Shown in pieces: positions 41,796 through 50,714 of a DNA stretch of 54,833 bases. The notes under the pieces are model-generated. The model was not told where the DNA came from and did no database searches. It saw only the letters and a program-made list of their open reading frames with translations. This DNA comes from Caballeronia glebae. Lineage in GTDB: Bacteria > Pseudomonadota > Gammaproteobacteria > Burkholderiales > Burkholderiaceae. The stretch's first letter is position 1, and every line of letters starts with the position of its first letter. The DNA is taken from the NCBI RefSeq assembly GCF_001545035.1, contig NZ_FCOJ02000050.1:1-54833 (forward strand), read 5' to 3'. The position numbers were made by a program, and so were the translations under genes.

Positions 41796-42461
41796 TCAGG
41801 AAACGATCGAAATCGAGAATCCGTCCCATCCTTTGCTGCCGACCGTCTGAATCGCGGTGGAAGTGACGTGGCTATCGGCTGCGAGCATGTCGAAGAACGT
41901 GCGCACGCCGATTACATCCGGATCGCCGCTGCCGGCGTCCGCAACGCGGCCCTGGCGAATTACGTTGTCCGCAACGATCACCGTGCCCGGCCGGCTCAGA
42001 CGCAACACGAGGCGCAGGTACTCGGGATAGCTTTTCTTGTCGGCGTCGAGAAAGACGAAATCGAAAGGCGGAACGCCGTCGCGAAGGAAGGCTTCGAGCG
42101 TATCGACCGCGTCACCGACGACCACCGACACCACGCGCGACAAGCCCGCGCGTTCGATATTCCTGCGGGCGACGTCGGCGCGATGCTCCACGGCTTCGAG
42201 CGTAAGCAATGTGCCGTCGGCTGGCAGGGCGCGCGCAAGCCAGATCGTGCTGTAGCCGCCGAGCGTGCCGAGTTCGAGAATGCGTCGCGCACCGCGCATC
42301 TGCGCAAGCATCTGCAGCAGCTTGCCTTGATTTGGAGCGACGTTTATCGCGGGCAGTCCTTCCTCCGTGCTCAATTTCAACGCGGCTTCGAGCGCTTCGT
42401 CCGGCGTTTGCGTTCGATCGCACAGGTATTCGTCCATCGCAATCCATTGCTGTTCGTTCAT
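41796..42461 (-). CDS. Class I O-methyltransferase (cation-dependent)
   Basis: A 221-residue SAM-dependent O-methyltransferase of the CCoAOMT type (methyltransferase family 3). SAM-binding motif LELGTLGGYST near residue 60, and metal-binding DADKKSYPEYL near 145 plus ADN near 170. It should methylate a catechol-like hydroxyl in the presence of Mg2+. ATG 42461 has aaggagat upstream. The substrate is unknown; no pathway partners adjoin it. Confidence 0.87.
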   Translation of the reverse strand: MNEQQWIAMDEYLCDRTQTPDEALEAALKLSTEEGLPAINVAPNQGKLLQMLAQMRGARRILELGTLGGYSTIWLARALPADGTLLTLEAVEHRADVARRNIERAGLSRVVSVVVGDAVDTLEAFLRDGVPPFDFVFLDADKKSYPEYLRLVLRLSRPGTVIVADNVIRQGRVADAGSGDPDVIGVRTFFDMLAADSHVTSTAIQTVGSKGWDGFSISIVS

Positions 42462-42492
42462 TGCATCTCCTTGCCGCTGCGGTTGTCGAAGC

Positions 42493-42506
42493 GTGCCGGC
42501 CGGCAC
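42493..42506. promoter_or_regulatory. Perfect 14-bp palindrome upstream of the O-methyltransferase
   Basis: gtgccggccggcac, 32 nt upstream of the methyltransferase ATG and 87 nt after the end of the LysR-type gene on the same strand. It may be an operator or a small hairpin; a run of A follows it on the plus strand. Confidence 0.35.
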
Positions 42507-42580
42507 AAAAACGCGTTAGCGCGATAAATAATTTAGATGGCCCCGCAAACGATCTGCAATCAACGCTCGTCTGCGCCACA

Positions 42581-43849
42581 TCACACGACTGCCTTGACGA
42601 TACCCGGCGACTCGCGCCGCAACTCATGACCGAGCTGATCGACGGTTAGTCGGATCGCGTCGATCAATGCGCGCGCTGCCGGCGATGGCGTGCCGCCCGC
42701 GCGCATCGTGAGCCCTATCTCACGGCGCGTGGTTTGCAGCGGAATGTCCAATACGACAAGCTGACCCGATTCGCATTCGTAGTGCAGTTGTTGCGCGGAT
42801 ACGGCAGCGAGCATGTCCGTATGCATTAAAAGACCGCGAATGACGGCGAGGTCCGCGGTCTCGACGGTCGGCATCGGCGGCTTGAGCTTCGATCGCTTGA
42901 ACTGCGCTTCGAACATCCCGCGCGCGGGCGCCTGGCTGCGCGGCAAGATCCATTGAGCGGCGATCAACTCTTTCAGCGTCAATCCGCTTCGCGCTGCAAG
43001 CGGGTGCCCGCGACGCGCGATCACGACGATGTCTTCCGACATGAGACGCTCATTGACGAGGCCGCTCGACGCATCGTTTGGACGCAACGCGCCGAGCACG
43101 AAATCGATATCGCCCGCACGCAGTCCCGCGACGAGCGTTTCATACGAACTTTCGTCGGTGACGATGCGCATGCCCGGATATTGCGCGGCCACGCGCGCGA
43201 TCGCGCCCGGAAGGATCAGCGTTCTGCCGAGCGGCAGCGCGCCGACCGTGACATAACCCTGAATCGTGCCGCGCAGCGCCGCGAGGTCATCCGGAATATG
43301 GCGCAGTTCGTTCAGCGCGCGCCGCACGTGCAGGACAAAGGTCTCGCCTTCGCTGGTGAGCAGCAACCCGCGCGGACTGCGATAAAACAATTGCATGCCG
43401 GCGCCCGTTTCCATGATGCGTATCGCGCTGCTGACGGCCGGTTGACTCAGCCCCAATGTTTGCGCCGCGCTCGGCATATGACGGTGGCGCGCGAGTGCTG
43501 AGAACAATTGCAGCCGCCGCGTGTTGAGCAGAAACGCGGGAAGCGCGCCGCCCGTCGCGGTTCGGCGCCGGGATTGCCGCGTCGCGCACCATTGCGCCAG
43601 TTCTTCGAGTTCCGCGAAGATGCGCTGGCATCGCAACAGCACGGCGCGTCCTGCGGGTGTAGGCAACATGCCCGATGGACGACGTTCCAGCAATATCTCG
43701 CCGACCGCCGCTTCGAGTTCCTGCAGGGAGCGCGTGACCGCCGATTGCGCGCGAAATAGCGCAGCGGCGGCGCGCGTGGCGCTGCCCGTTTGCGCGACGA
43801 GCCGAAATGCGCGCAGATAGGCGAGATTGAGCAGCTCTCGATTGTCCAT
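42581..43849 (-). CDS. LysR-type regulator with two N-terminal HTH domains
   Basis: 422 residues, about 120 longer than a normal LysR protein. Two complete LysR-type winged helices are present in series: residues ~8-72 (GSATRAAAALFRAQSAVTRS) and ~110-175 (MPSAAQTLGLSQPAVSSAI), each followed by its own wing (LLERRPSGMLPTPAG and LFYRSPRGLLLTSEG). A single effector domain follows (~195-400). The first HTH ends at a short linker rich in Arg and Thr. It lies upstream of the O-methyltransferase on the same strand and may regulate it or itself. No frameshift is involved; the frame is continuous. Confidence 0.82.
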   Translation of the reverse strand: MDNRELLNLAYLRAFRLVAQTGSATRAAAALFRAQSAVTRSLQELEAAVGEILLERRPSGMLPTPAGRAVLLRCQRIFAELEELAQWCATRQSRRRTATGGALPAFLLNTRRLQLFSALARHRHMPSAAQTLGLSQPAVSSAIRIMETGAGMQLFYRSPRGLLLTSEGETFVLHVRRALNELRHIPDDLAALRGTIQGYVTVGALPLGRTLILPGAIARVAAQYPGMRIVTDESSYETLVAGLRAGDIDFVLGALRPNDASSGLVNERLMSEDIVVIARRGHPLAARSGLTLKELIAAQWILPRSQAPARGMFEAQFKRSKLKPPMPTVETADLAVIRGLLMHTDMLAAVSAQQLHYECESGQLVVLDIPLQTTRREIGLTMRAGGTPSPAARALIDAIRLTVDQLGHELRRESPGIVKAVV

Positions 43850-44008
43850 GTGAGAAGGCGCCAGGATGCCATCAGTTTAATTTATCGCTTGGTACAGGCT
43901 TCTGTGTTTCGCGCTCATTCTCCGCTAAGTGTCGACGCCGATCATGACGTCATGCACAAACGACGGACGCCCGAACAGGGAGCCGTCAAATGATCGGAGG
44001 GTTGCGCC

Positions 44009-44509
44009 ATGTATCAGCATATCCTTGTTGCAGTGGGTCCGAGTTTCAGCGAAGCCGCCTTGTCGACCGCCATTGCACGGGCGCGCGAATGCAATGCGCG
44101 TCTGACCGTGCTGCATGTAATCGAATCGTCGCCGTGGTGGGCGGGCTGGCAAATGGAATGTCTGTGCGATCTGCCGGCGCTCGTGAATCAGCTTGCGCTC
44201 GTGATTCGGCGCAACAGCGAGAAGCTGCTTCAGCGCGCGGGTATCGACGCTAACTGGCAAACGCGCAGTCTGCCGCAAGACGGCCGAAGCATCGGGCGCG
44301 TGATCGCCGATGAAGCCCATCGCGTCGATGCGGATCTGGTGGTGCTCGGCGCAAGGAAGCGCGGCTTTTTCGGCTTCGGCATGAACCACGTGCGCAATGT
44401 CGTGTGTCGCCATACGAATCGCGAGGTGTTGATCGCGACCGCATGTGTCGCGCAAACGGCCCACGTAATCGACTTTCGCGGCACGGCGTTGCAGGCGCAT
44501 CACGCTTAA
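44009..44509 (+). CDS. Universal stress protein (UspA family)
   Basis: A 166-residue UspA-fold protein: MYQHILVAVGPSFSEAAL start and a C-terminal ADLVVLGARKRGFF segment. The ATP-binding G-x2-G-x9-G(S/T) pattern is disturbed (GARKRGFFGFGMNH), so it may not bind ATP. ATG 44009 is preceded by a purine-rich cggaggg. It ends 24 nt before the convergent dehydratase gene. Confidence 0.85.
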   Translation: MYQHILVAVGPSFSEAALSTAIARARECNARLTVLHVIESSPWWAGWQMECLCDLPALVNQLALVIRRNSEKLLQRAGIDANWQTRSLPQDGRSIGRVIADEAHRVDADLVVLGARKRGFFGFGMNHVRNVVCRHTNREVLIATACVAQTAHVIDFRGTALQAHHA

Positions 44510-44533
44510 GGTTTCTAACGTGCCTGTTCGCGC

Positions 44534-46291
44534 CTATCCGCGCGGTGTCACGCCTCGGGTCTGCGTCGCGCGCAGAAAATCGAAATCGACGCCCTTGTCC
44601 GCTTGCGTGACCGTGTCATAAAACAGCTTGAGATAACCTCGATCGGCACTGGGAATCGTGACCGGCGACGCCTTTGCACGCGCGGCAAGTTCTTCATCGC
44701 TAATGAGCAGACTGATCTCGCGTTTCGACACGCTCAGGCGAATGCGGTCGCCCGTTCGAACATGCGCGAGCGGACCGCCCACCGCTGCTTCCGGCGTCAC
44801 GTGCAACACGATAGTGCCGAACGCCGTGCCGCTCATGCGTCCGTCGGAGATACGCACGATATCCTTGATACCCTTCACCGCGAGCTTGCGCGGTATCGGG
44901 ATATATCCGGCTTCCGGCATGCCCGGCGCGCCTTTGGGTCCGATGTTCTTGAGCACGAGAATATCGTCGGGCGCGACATCGAGATCATCGGAATCGATGC
45001 GCGCCGCGAGATCGGCGCCGTTCTCGAATACGACCGCGCGCCCTTCGTGCTCCATCAGCTTCGCATCCGCCGCCGATTGCTTGATGATCGCGCCGCGGGG
45101 CGCGAGATTGCCCTCCAGCACCGCGATGCCGCCTTGCGGATAGATCGGCTTGTCGAAAGGACGCACGACGTCCTGCTCGAAAGCGGGACCCGCGGCCTCG
45201 ATCTCTTCGCCGAGCGTTCGGCCCGTAACCGTCAAAGTGTTCAGGTTCAAAAGCGGCTTCAATTCGCGCAATAGCGCAGCCATGCCGCCGGCCTTGTGGA
45301 AGTCCTCCATGTAATGCGATCCGGAAGGCTTCAGATCCACGAGCACGGGCGTCTCGCGTCCCATGCGATCGAGCGCCTTCAAATCGACGTCATAGCCCAT
45401 GCGTCCCGCGATAGCCGTGAGATGCACGATGCCGTTCGTCGAGCCGCCTATCGCGAGCAGCACGCGCATTGCGTTCTCGAATGCTTCCGCCGTGAGGATC
45501 TTGTCGATGGTGAGGTTATCGTGCGCCATCCGCACAGCTTGCGTGCCGGTGAGTTCGGCGATGCGCATGCGGTCCGACGTCACCGCGGGCGGCGATGCGC
45601 CGCCCGGCACCGTCATGCCGAGCGCTTCGGCGATGCATGCCATCGTGCTGGCCGTGCCCATTACCGAACATGTGCCCACGCTCGCGACGAGTTGGTTGTT
45701 CACCGCCGCGATCTCCGCTTCGTCGATTTCCTCCGCGCGAAAGCGGCCCCAATAGCGCCGGCAATCGGTGCATGCGCCGACGCGTTCGCCGCGATGCGCA
45801 CCCGTGAGCATCGATCCGGTGATGAGCTGAATCGAGGGAATACCCGCCGATGCCGCGCCCATTAACTGAGCGGGCACGGTCTTGTCGCATCCGCCGATCA
45901 ATACGACAGCGTCCATCGGTTGCGCGCGAATCATCTCTTCCGTATCGATCGACATCAGATTGCGCAGATACATGCTCGTCGGTTGCGAGAACGATTCGGC
46001 GATCGATATCGTCGGGAAATCCATCGGCAAGCCGCCCGCGAGCATCACGCCGCGTTTGACGGCTTCGATGAGTTGCGGCGCATTGCCATGACACGGGTTA
46101 TACGCGCTGCCCGTATTGACGATGCCGATCACGGGGCGATCGAGCGCGCTGTCGGTATAACCTGCGCCTTTGATGAATGCCTTGCGCAGAAAGAGCGAAA
46201 AGCCATTGTCTCCATAGCTTGTCAGCGATTTACGCAGGCCGCCCGGTTGCGTGGGTTCTTCGCCGGGCTTTTTCTTGAAGGTGTCGGTCAT
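44534..46291 (-). CDS. IlvD/Edd-family dehydratase, probably sugar acid
   Basis: A 585-residue Fe-S dehydratase of the dihydroxy-acid dehydratase/6-phosphogluconate dehydratase family. Cluster cysteines are in YNPCHGN (~60), GGCDKTVPAQ (~128) and VGTCSVMGTAST (~200). Sequence such as GACTDCRRYWGRFRAEEID and the DGRMSGTAFG end segment fits the sugar-acid subgroup (arabonate/xylonate/gluconate-type) better than IlvD. ATG 46291 (MTDTFKKK) is chosen as the natural N-terminus. It lies downstream of the LysR gene on the same strand and near a UxaA/GarD-type dehydratase, so it belongs to aldonate or aldarate catabolism. Confidence 0.85.
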   Translation of the reverse strand: MTDTFKKKPGEEPTQPGGLRKSLTSYGDNGFSLFLRKAFIKGAGYTDSALDRPVIGIVNTGSAYNPCHGNAPQLIEAVKRGVMLAGGLPMDFPTISIAESFSQPTSMYLRNLMSIDTEEMIRAQPMDAVVLIGGCDKTVPAQLMGAASAGIPSIQLITGSMLTGAHRGERVGACTDCRRYWGRFRAEEIDEAEIAAVNNQLVASVGTCSVMGTASTMACIAEALGMTVPGGASPPAVTSDRMRIAELTGTQAVRMAHDNLTIDKILTAEAFENAMRVLLAIGGSTNGIVHLTAIAGRMGYDVDLKALDRMGRETPVLVDLKPSGSHYMEDFHKAGGMAALLRELKPLLNLNTLTVTGRTLGEEIEAAGPAFEQDVVRPFDKPIYPQGGIAVLEGNLAPRGAIIKQSAADAKLMEHEGRAVVFENGADLAARIDSDDLDVAPDDILVLKNIGPKGAPGMPEAGYIPIPRKLAVKGIKDIVRISDGRMSGTAFGTIVLHVTPEAAVGGPLAHVRTGDRIRLSVSKREISLLISDEELAARAKASPVTIPSADRGYLKLFYDTVTQADKGVDFDFLRATQTRGVTPRG

Positions 46292-46438
46292 GATTGCGTT
46301 ACCGTTCGATGAGCGTTGAATGTCTGCGCGCCTCGATTGTCGCGGTTTCACGGCGAATTTGAGCGCACGTGACGCTTGCTTCAAACCATAAAGATTTTTG
46401 CTTTCGAAAGCGGAAATCGCTAATGGATAACCTCGTCA

Positions 46439-47314
46439 TTAGTTTCGTCCGACGGATTCGGCCGCCGCGAGGAATGCCTGCACCAGACGCAGTCGGGCCG
46501 ATGAACGCCCCCAAAGCAAACCGACGAGCCGCTTGGGCGCCGCGTGCGGCAATGCCCATTTCTTCAGTGAGAGCCCGCTCAATTCCTGCGACGCCCAATC
46601 GGGAATGAGCGACACGCCGAGGCCGCGATCGACCAACGTAGCAATCGCGGCGAGGCCATCGAGTTCGCAACGCTGATGCGGTTTGATGCCGTGTTGCCGA
46701 AGATACGCATCCGCAAGCTGTCCGCCGACAACATTGCGGTCATAACGCACGAACGGCTCGGTCTGCAGCGTGACGTGCACGTCGGCGACATGCATCGACG
46801 CGGGCGTCAAGAGAATCAGCGATTCCTTTCTAAAGGTATGCCAGTCGCAACTCTTCGGCAGATTGAAGAGCGGTTGTGCGATCACGGCGGCGTCGAGATC
46901 GCCGCTCGTCACCTTGCGATAGAGATCGAGCGACGTGCCTGGCTCCAGATAGAAATCCATTTGCGGATAGCGGTTCAGCAGCGCCGCGAGCGCATCGGGA
47001 ATGAGGCCCGCCATCATCGTCGCCATTCCGCCGAGACGTAGCTGGCCACCCAATTGCTCAGGGTTATCGATGTCCGCGCGCAGATCGCGAATGTCGTGCA
47101 GCACGGCGCGCGCACGCACCAGAATGCGCTCGCCAGCCTCCGTCGCGCCGACGGTGCGGCCCGAGCGTCGCACGAGTGTCGTGCCCAGTTCGGCTTCCAG
47201 CATCTTCACTCTTTGGGCAACCGCGGCAGGCGTGAGATCAAGCCTGCGCGCGGCTTCGGCAATGGAACCAAGCTCCACGACGAACACGAAACTCTGCAAG
47301 TAACGCGAGTCCAT
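46439..47314 (-). CDS. LysR-family regulator of the sugar-acid locus
   Basis: A 291-residue LysR protein with HTH at about 17-40 (SIAEAARRLDLTPAAVAQRV). It is transcribed divergently from the UxaA/GarD-type gene with 109 nt between starts, and precedes the IlvD-type gene on its own strand by 147 nt. It therefore probably controls both dehydratase genes in response to a sugar acid. Confidence 0.87.
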   Translation of the reverse strand: MDSRYLQSFVFVVELGSIAEAARRLDLTPAAVAQRVKMLEAELGTTLVRRSGRTVGATEAGERILVRARAVLHDIRDLRADIDNPEQLGGQLRLGGMATMMAGLIPDALAALLNRYPQMDFYLEPGTSLDLYRKVTSGDLDAAVIAQPLFNLPKSCDWHTFRKESLILLTPASMHVADVHVTLQTEPFVRYDRNVVGGQLADAYLRQHGIKPHQRCELDGLAAIATLVDRGLGVSLIPDWASQELSGLSLKKWALPHAAPKRLVGLLWGRSSARLRLVQAFLAAAESVGRN

Positions 47315-47335
47315 CGATAAAATTTTTTGGGTGTG

Positions 47336-47357
47336 AAGAAGCCAAAGGATACTTCTT
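47336..47357. promoter_or_regulatory. Inverted repeat in the LysR/UxaA divergent promoter
   Basis: A perfect dyad aagaag-N10-cttctt in the 109-nt AT-rich gap between the two start codons. Its size and place suit the LysR recognition site that would control the divergent dehydratase gene and autoregulation. Confidence 0.45.
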
Positions 47358-47423
47358 ATAGCGATCGCGTGCCATCAAACTGATTGCGTTCACAACTAAT
47401 GAAAATTAGCCTGAGGTCGAATC

Positions 47424-48971
47424 ATGCTGGACACAGTCAAGAAATCCATCGCGGGTCCGGTGATTCGCCTGCATCCCGAAGACAACGTCGTGATCGCGCG
47501 CACCGATGTCGCGATTGGCACGCCAGTACCGTCCGAAGACTTCGTGTGCAGAAGCCAGGTCGCGGCGGGCTATAAGATCGCGGCGCGCGCACTCAGAAAA
47601 GGCGATGCCGTGCGCAAGTACAACGTGACGATTGGCTTCGCGAATGCGGATATCGCGGCTGGCACGATGGTGCATAGCCATAACATCGAGTTCCGCGAGT
47701 TCGACCGCGATCATGCGTTTTGCGCGGACTATCGCGCGGTCGACATGATCGCGGATAAAGATCGCGCGACCTTTCAAGGCATCGTGCGCGAGAACGGCGA
47801 GGTCGCGACGCGCAATTACATCGGCGTCTTGTCGACGGTGAATTGCTCCGCTACCGTCGCGCACAAGATCGCCGAATGGTTCACGCCGGAGCGTCTCGCA
47901 GGCTATCCGAACGTCGATGGCGTCGTTGCGTTCACGCACGGCATCGGCTGCGGCATGGAGATGAGCGGCGAACCGATGGCGCTGTTGCGCCGCACGACGG
48001 CGGGCTATGCGCGTCATCCGAATCTCGCCGCTGCGCTCGTCGTCGGACTTGGTTGCGAACGCAATCAATTGGCCGGTTTGATGGATCAGGAAGGCTTGAG
48101 CGCAAGCTCGCGGCTGCATACCTTCATCATGCAGGAAAGCGGCGGCACGCGAAGAACGATCGAAGCGGGCATCGCGGCGGTGCGCGCGTTGCTGGCCGAC
48201 GCGAATCGCGTTAAGCGCACGACGGTCGGTGCGAGTCATCTGAAGATCGGCTTGCAATGCGGCGGCTCGGACGGCTTTTCGTCGATCACGGCGAATCCCG
48301 CGCTCGGCGCAGCCGTCGATCTGCTCGTGCGTCATGGCGGCACCGCGATTCTCTCCGAAACGCCCGAGATTTACGGTGTCGAACACACGTTGACGCGTCG
48401 CGCGGTGAGCCGAGAAGTCGGCGAGAAATTGCTCGATCGGATTCGCTGGTGGAAGGAAGAGTATTCGGTCGGGCGCGATGTGCAGATCAACGGCAAGGTT
48501 AGCCCGGGCAATCAGGTTGGCGGGCTTGCGAATATCTTCGAGAAGTCGATCGGTTCGTCGATGAAGGGTGGCACAGGGCCGTTGATGGAGGTCTATCGCT
48601 ATGCCGAGCCGGTGAATCGACGCGGACTCGTCTTCATGGATACGCCGGGCTTCGATCCCGTTTCCGCGACCGGACAGATTGCGGGCGGCGCGAATCTTAT
48701 CGCGTTCACGACGGGACGCGGCTCGATGTTCGGCGCGAAGCCGGTGCCATCGCTCAAGCTCGCGACCAATACGCCGATGTACGAGCGCCTGATCGAAGAC
48801 ATGGATCTGAATTGCGGCGGCATTCTCGATGGCGTGGCGTCCGTCGAGAGCACCGGCCGCGCGATCTTCGACGCGATCCTTGCCGCCGCGTCAGGTCAAC
48901 GCACGCAAAGCGAGTTGCTTGGACTGGGCGATCACGAGTTCGTGCCGTGGCAGATCGGCATCATGAGTTGA
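47424..48971 (+). CDS. UxaA/GarD-family sugar-acid dehydratase
   Basis: A 515-residue enzyme with an N-terminal SAF domain (about 12-95) and the large UxaA/GarD C-terminal domain. Conserved segments are ENGEVATRNYIGVLSTVNCS, FTHGIGCGMEMSG, GLGCERNQ, LQCGGSDGFSS and CGGILDG. Altronate and galactarate dehydratases have this layout and use iron to remove water from hexonic or hexaric acids. It is single-gene length, as in GarD and UxaA. The partner LysR and IlvD/Edd genes point to a hexarate/hexonate route; the exact substrate is not determined. Confidence 0.87.
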   Translation: MLDTVKKSIAGPVIRLHPEDNVVIARTDVAIGTPVPSEDFVCRSQVAAGYKIAARALRKGDAVRKYNVTIGFANADIAAGTMVHSHNIEFREFDRDHAFCADYRAVDMIADKDRATFQGIVRENGEVATRNYIGVLSTVNCSATVAHKIAEWFTPERLAGYPNVDGVVAFTHGIGCGMEMSGEPMALLRRTTAGYARHPNLAAALVVGLGCERNQLAGLMDQEGLSASSRLHTFIMQESGGTRRTIEAGIAAVRALLADANRVKRTTVGASHLKIGLQCGGSDGFSSITANPALGAAVDLLVRHGGTAILSETPEIYGVEHTLTRRAVSREVGEKLLDRIRWWKEEYSVGRDVQINGKVSPGNQVGGLANIFEKSIGSSMKGGTGPLMEVYRYAEPVNRRGLVFMDTPGFDPVSATGQIAGGANLIAFTTGRGSMFGAKPVPSLKLATNTPMYERLIEDMDLNCGGILDGVASVESTGRAIFDAILAAASGQRTQSELLGLGDHEFVPWQIGIMS

Positions 48972-48975
48972 TGGA

Positions 48976-49806
48976 TCAGCCGTCGATCGTTTCGTGCACG
49001 CCTTGCTCGCCGCGCTTCCAGTAAGCGGAAGCGCGAATGCGTTTCTTGTCGACGCCGCGTTCATCGCACAACAGCTTGCGCACCGCGCGCATGAGCGTGG
49101 CTTCGCCCGCCGCCCATACATAGCCTTCTCCATCGGGCACATAGGTTTCGCGTAGAGCGAGCAGCAACGCGCCGCCGGGGTGCGGGCTCTCGTTGCGATA
49201 GCGCCATTGCGCGTACAGATCGGCGCGCGTGTCGAATTCGATGCGCGCGGATGGATCGGCCACTTCGATCAGGGTCGCGACGCGCGTGCCTTCAGGCAAC
49301 TCTTCGAGACGACGCGCGATGGCGGGCAGCGCGGTTTCATCGCCGATCATCAAATGCCAGTCGAAGTGCGGCGGGATCACGAACGAACCGCGCGGCCCGC
49401 CGATGCCGAGATACTGACCCGGCGCGGCTTGCGTGGCCCAGGCCGTCGCGGGGCCGGCTTCGTGCAGCGCGAATTCGATGTCGAGCTCGCGGGCCTCACG
49501 GTCGAAACGGCGCGGCGTGAAATCGCGCGCGATCAGACGCGGCTTCGACGTATCGAACTCGGGACCGTTGGGACCCGCGTTCGGCAGCGCGGGCATCGTT
49601 TCGCCGGGCGCGGGGAAAAACAGCTTCACGTGATCGTCGAACGATGCGCTGACGAAATCTTCGAGCGAGTCGCCCGTGAAGGTCACGCGCACGAAGTGCG
49701 GATTGAGCGCCTCGACGCGCGTGACTTGCAGCAGACGAAACTTGAGCGCGTGGCGCACGCGCGTGACTTCGAGATCGGGCCGGTCTTGGAGGATTGAATC
49801 GGTCAT
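48976..49806 (-). CDS. Siderophore-interacting FAD ferric reductase (YqjH/ViuB-like)
   Basis: A 276-residue cytoplasmic flavoprotein that should reduce ferric siderophores with NAD(P)H. The N-terminal FAD-binding barrel contains RDFTPRRFD near residue 100 and PGQYLGIGGPRGSF near 140. The C-terminal NAD(P)H domain has GDETALPAIARRL near 165 and YVWAAGEATLMRAVRK near 240. It lies 16 nt after a PadR regulator on the same strand, matching the YqjI-YqjH pair (there divergent), so expression is probably controlled by that regulator in response to iron or nickel. Confidence 0.9.
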   Translation of the reverse strand: MTDSILQDRPDLEVTRVRHALKFRLLQVTRVEALNPHFVRVTFTGDSLEDFVSASFDDHVKLFFPAPGETMPALPNAGPNGPEFDTSKPRLIARDFTPRRFDREARELDIEFALHEAGPATAWATQAAPGQYLGIGGPRGSFVIPPHFDWHLMIGDETALPAIARRLEELPEGTRVATLIEVADPSARIEFDTRADLYAQWRYRNESPHPGGALLLALRETYVPDGEGYVWAAGEATLMRAVRKLLCDERGVDKKRIRASAYWKRGEQGVHETIDG

Positions 49807-49822
49807 CGTGTATGGCTCCTTC

Positions 49823-50563
49823 TTACGCCTGCTTCGGCGCGGGATTCTGTTCTATTTCCGCCGTCGCACGGGCAAGGATCGCCGCGATGCGGCGTTGCTC
49901 TTCCTGCGATGCGTCGGTGCGCAGGAGCAGCGCCTTCTTCAGCGCCCGGCGCGCGGCGATCAACTCGGGCGCCCAGCCGCTATCGGCGGCCGTGTCGTCC
50001 ACTTCCTCGCCCATGTATGCGCGGCGCACTAGATCCATCTTGCGCGCGAAGTGCGTGAGCTTCGCGAGCATGATGTCCACGCGTTCGCGATTGGACGCCA
50101 GGTATTCGCGGCCCGCGTCGGAAAGCGCGTAGCGCTTGCGATTGCCTTCCAGCTCGACGGTCGTATAGCCGAGTTCTTCCAGATACGTGAGCGCGGGGTA
50201 GACCATGCCGGGGCTCGGCGCGTAGAAGCCGTTCGAGCGGTCTTCCAGCGCCTTGATGAGTTCATAGCCGTGGCGCGGCGCTTCCGCGAGCATCGCGAGA
50301 AGCAGCAATTGCAGGTCGTCCGATGAGAATTTGCGGCCACGCGGCATGCCATCCTCACCGCCGAATCCGCCCATGCCGCCCATTCCACCAGGACCACCGG
50401 GGCCACCACCGAAGCGCCCGCCGCCACCATGCCGATGACGGCCGATCATGCTCCAGCGTTCGAAAGCAAGACGCTCGGCCCACTCGGGCGCGTCGAACGG
50501 AAAATCAAAGTCGAATGCGCGGAAGCCGGCTTCACGCGTGCGTTGAAAGCAACGGGATTTCAT
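49823..50563 (-). CDS. PadR-family regulator, YqjI-like
   Basis: A 246-residue regulator: an N-terminal extension of ~75 residues containing RHRHGGGGR and repeated GG-P/M-GG motifs, then a PadR winged helix (~80-165; HGYELIKALEDRSNGFYAPS) and a C-terminal dimerising helix. Escherichia coli YqjI has a Cys/His-rich metal-binding N-terminus in the same place; here the Gly-rich part keeps His but no Cys. ATG 50563 has ggag upstream. It is followed directly by the ferric reductase gene. The promoter region carries long palindromes, likely its own operator. Confidence 0.85.
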   Translation of the reverse strand: MKSRCFQRTREAGFRAFDFDFPFDAPEWAERLAFERWSMIGRHRHGGGGRFGGGPGGPGGMGGMGGFGGEDGMPRGRKFSSDDLQLLLLAMLAEAPRHGYELIKALEDRSNGFYAPSPGMVYPALTYLEELGYTTVELEGNRKRYALSDAGREYLASNRERVDIMLAKLTHFARKMDLVRRAYMGEEVDDTAADSGWAPELIAARRALKKALLLRTDASQEEQRRIAAILARATAEIEQNPAPKQA

Positions 50564-50574
50564 ATGAGCACTCC

Positions 50575-50609
50575 AGATATGTCGTAAAACATATCTAAAG
50601 ATATATATC
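50575..50609. promoter_or_regulatory. Candidate PadR/YqjI-like operator
   Basis: A perfect dyad agatatgt-N6-acatatct (50575-50596) followed by gatatatatc (50600-50609), in an AT-rich patch overlapping the start region of the PadR gene. The size and near-perfect symmetry suit a PadR-family dimer, and the location suits autorepression of the PadR-ferric reductase operon. Confidence 0.6.
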
Positions 50610-50714
50610 GTAAGAGTGCCTGTCAAGCCGGTTTTTCGGGGTTCGATCAGACGAACGCGCGCATTTTGAACGCCGAATACAATTGACCGCATTGTCTTTT
50701 GCATACATAAAACC

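Noticed and set aside
42493..42506. gtgccggccggcac as an intrinsic terminator
   Set aside because: Stem of five with a GGCC loop and no T run on the minus strand, where a terminator would be needed; kept only as a possible operator.
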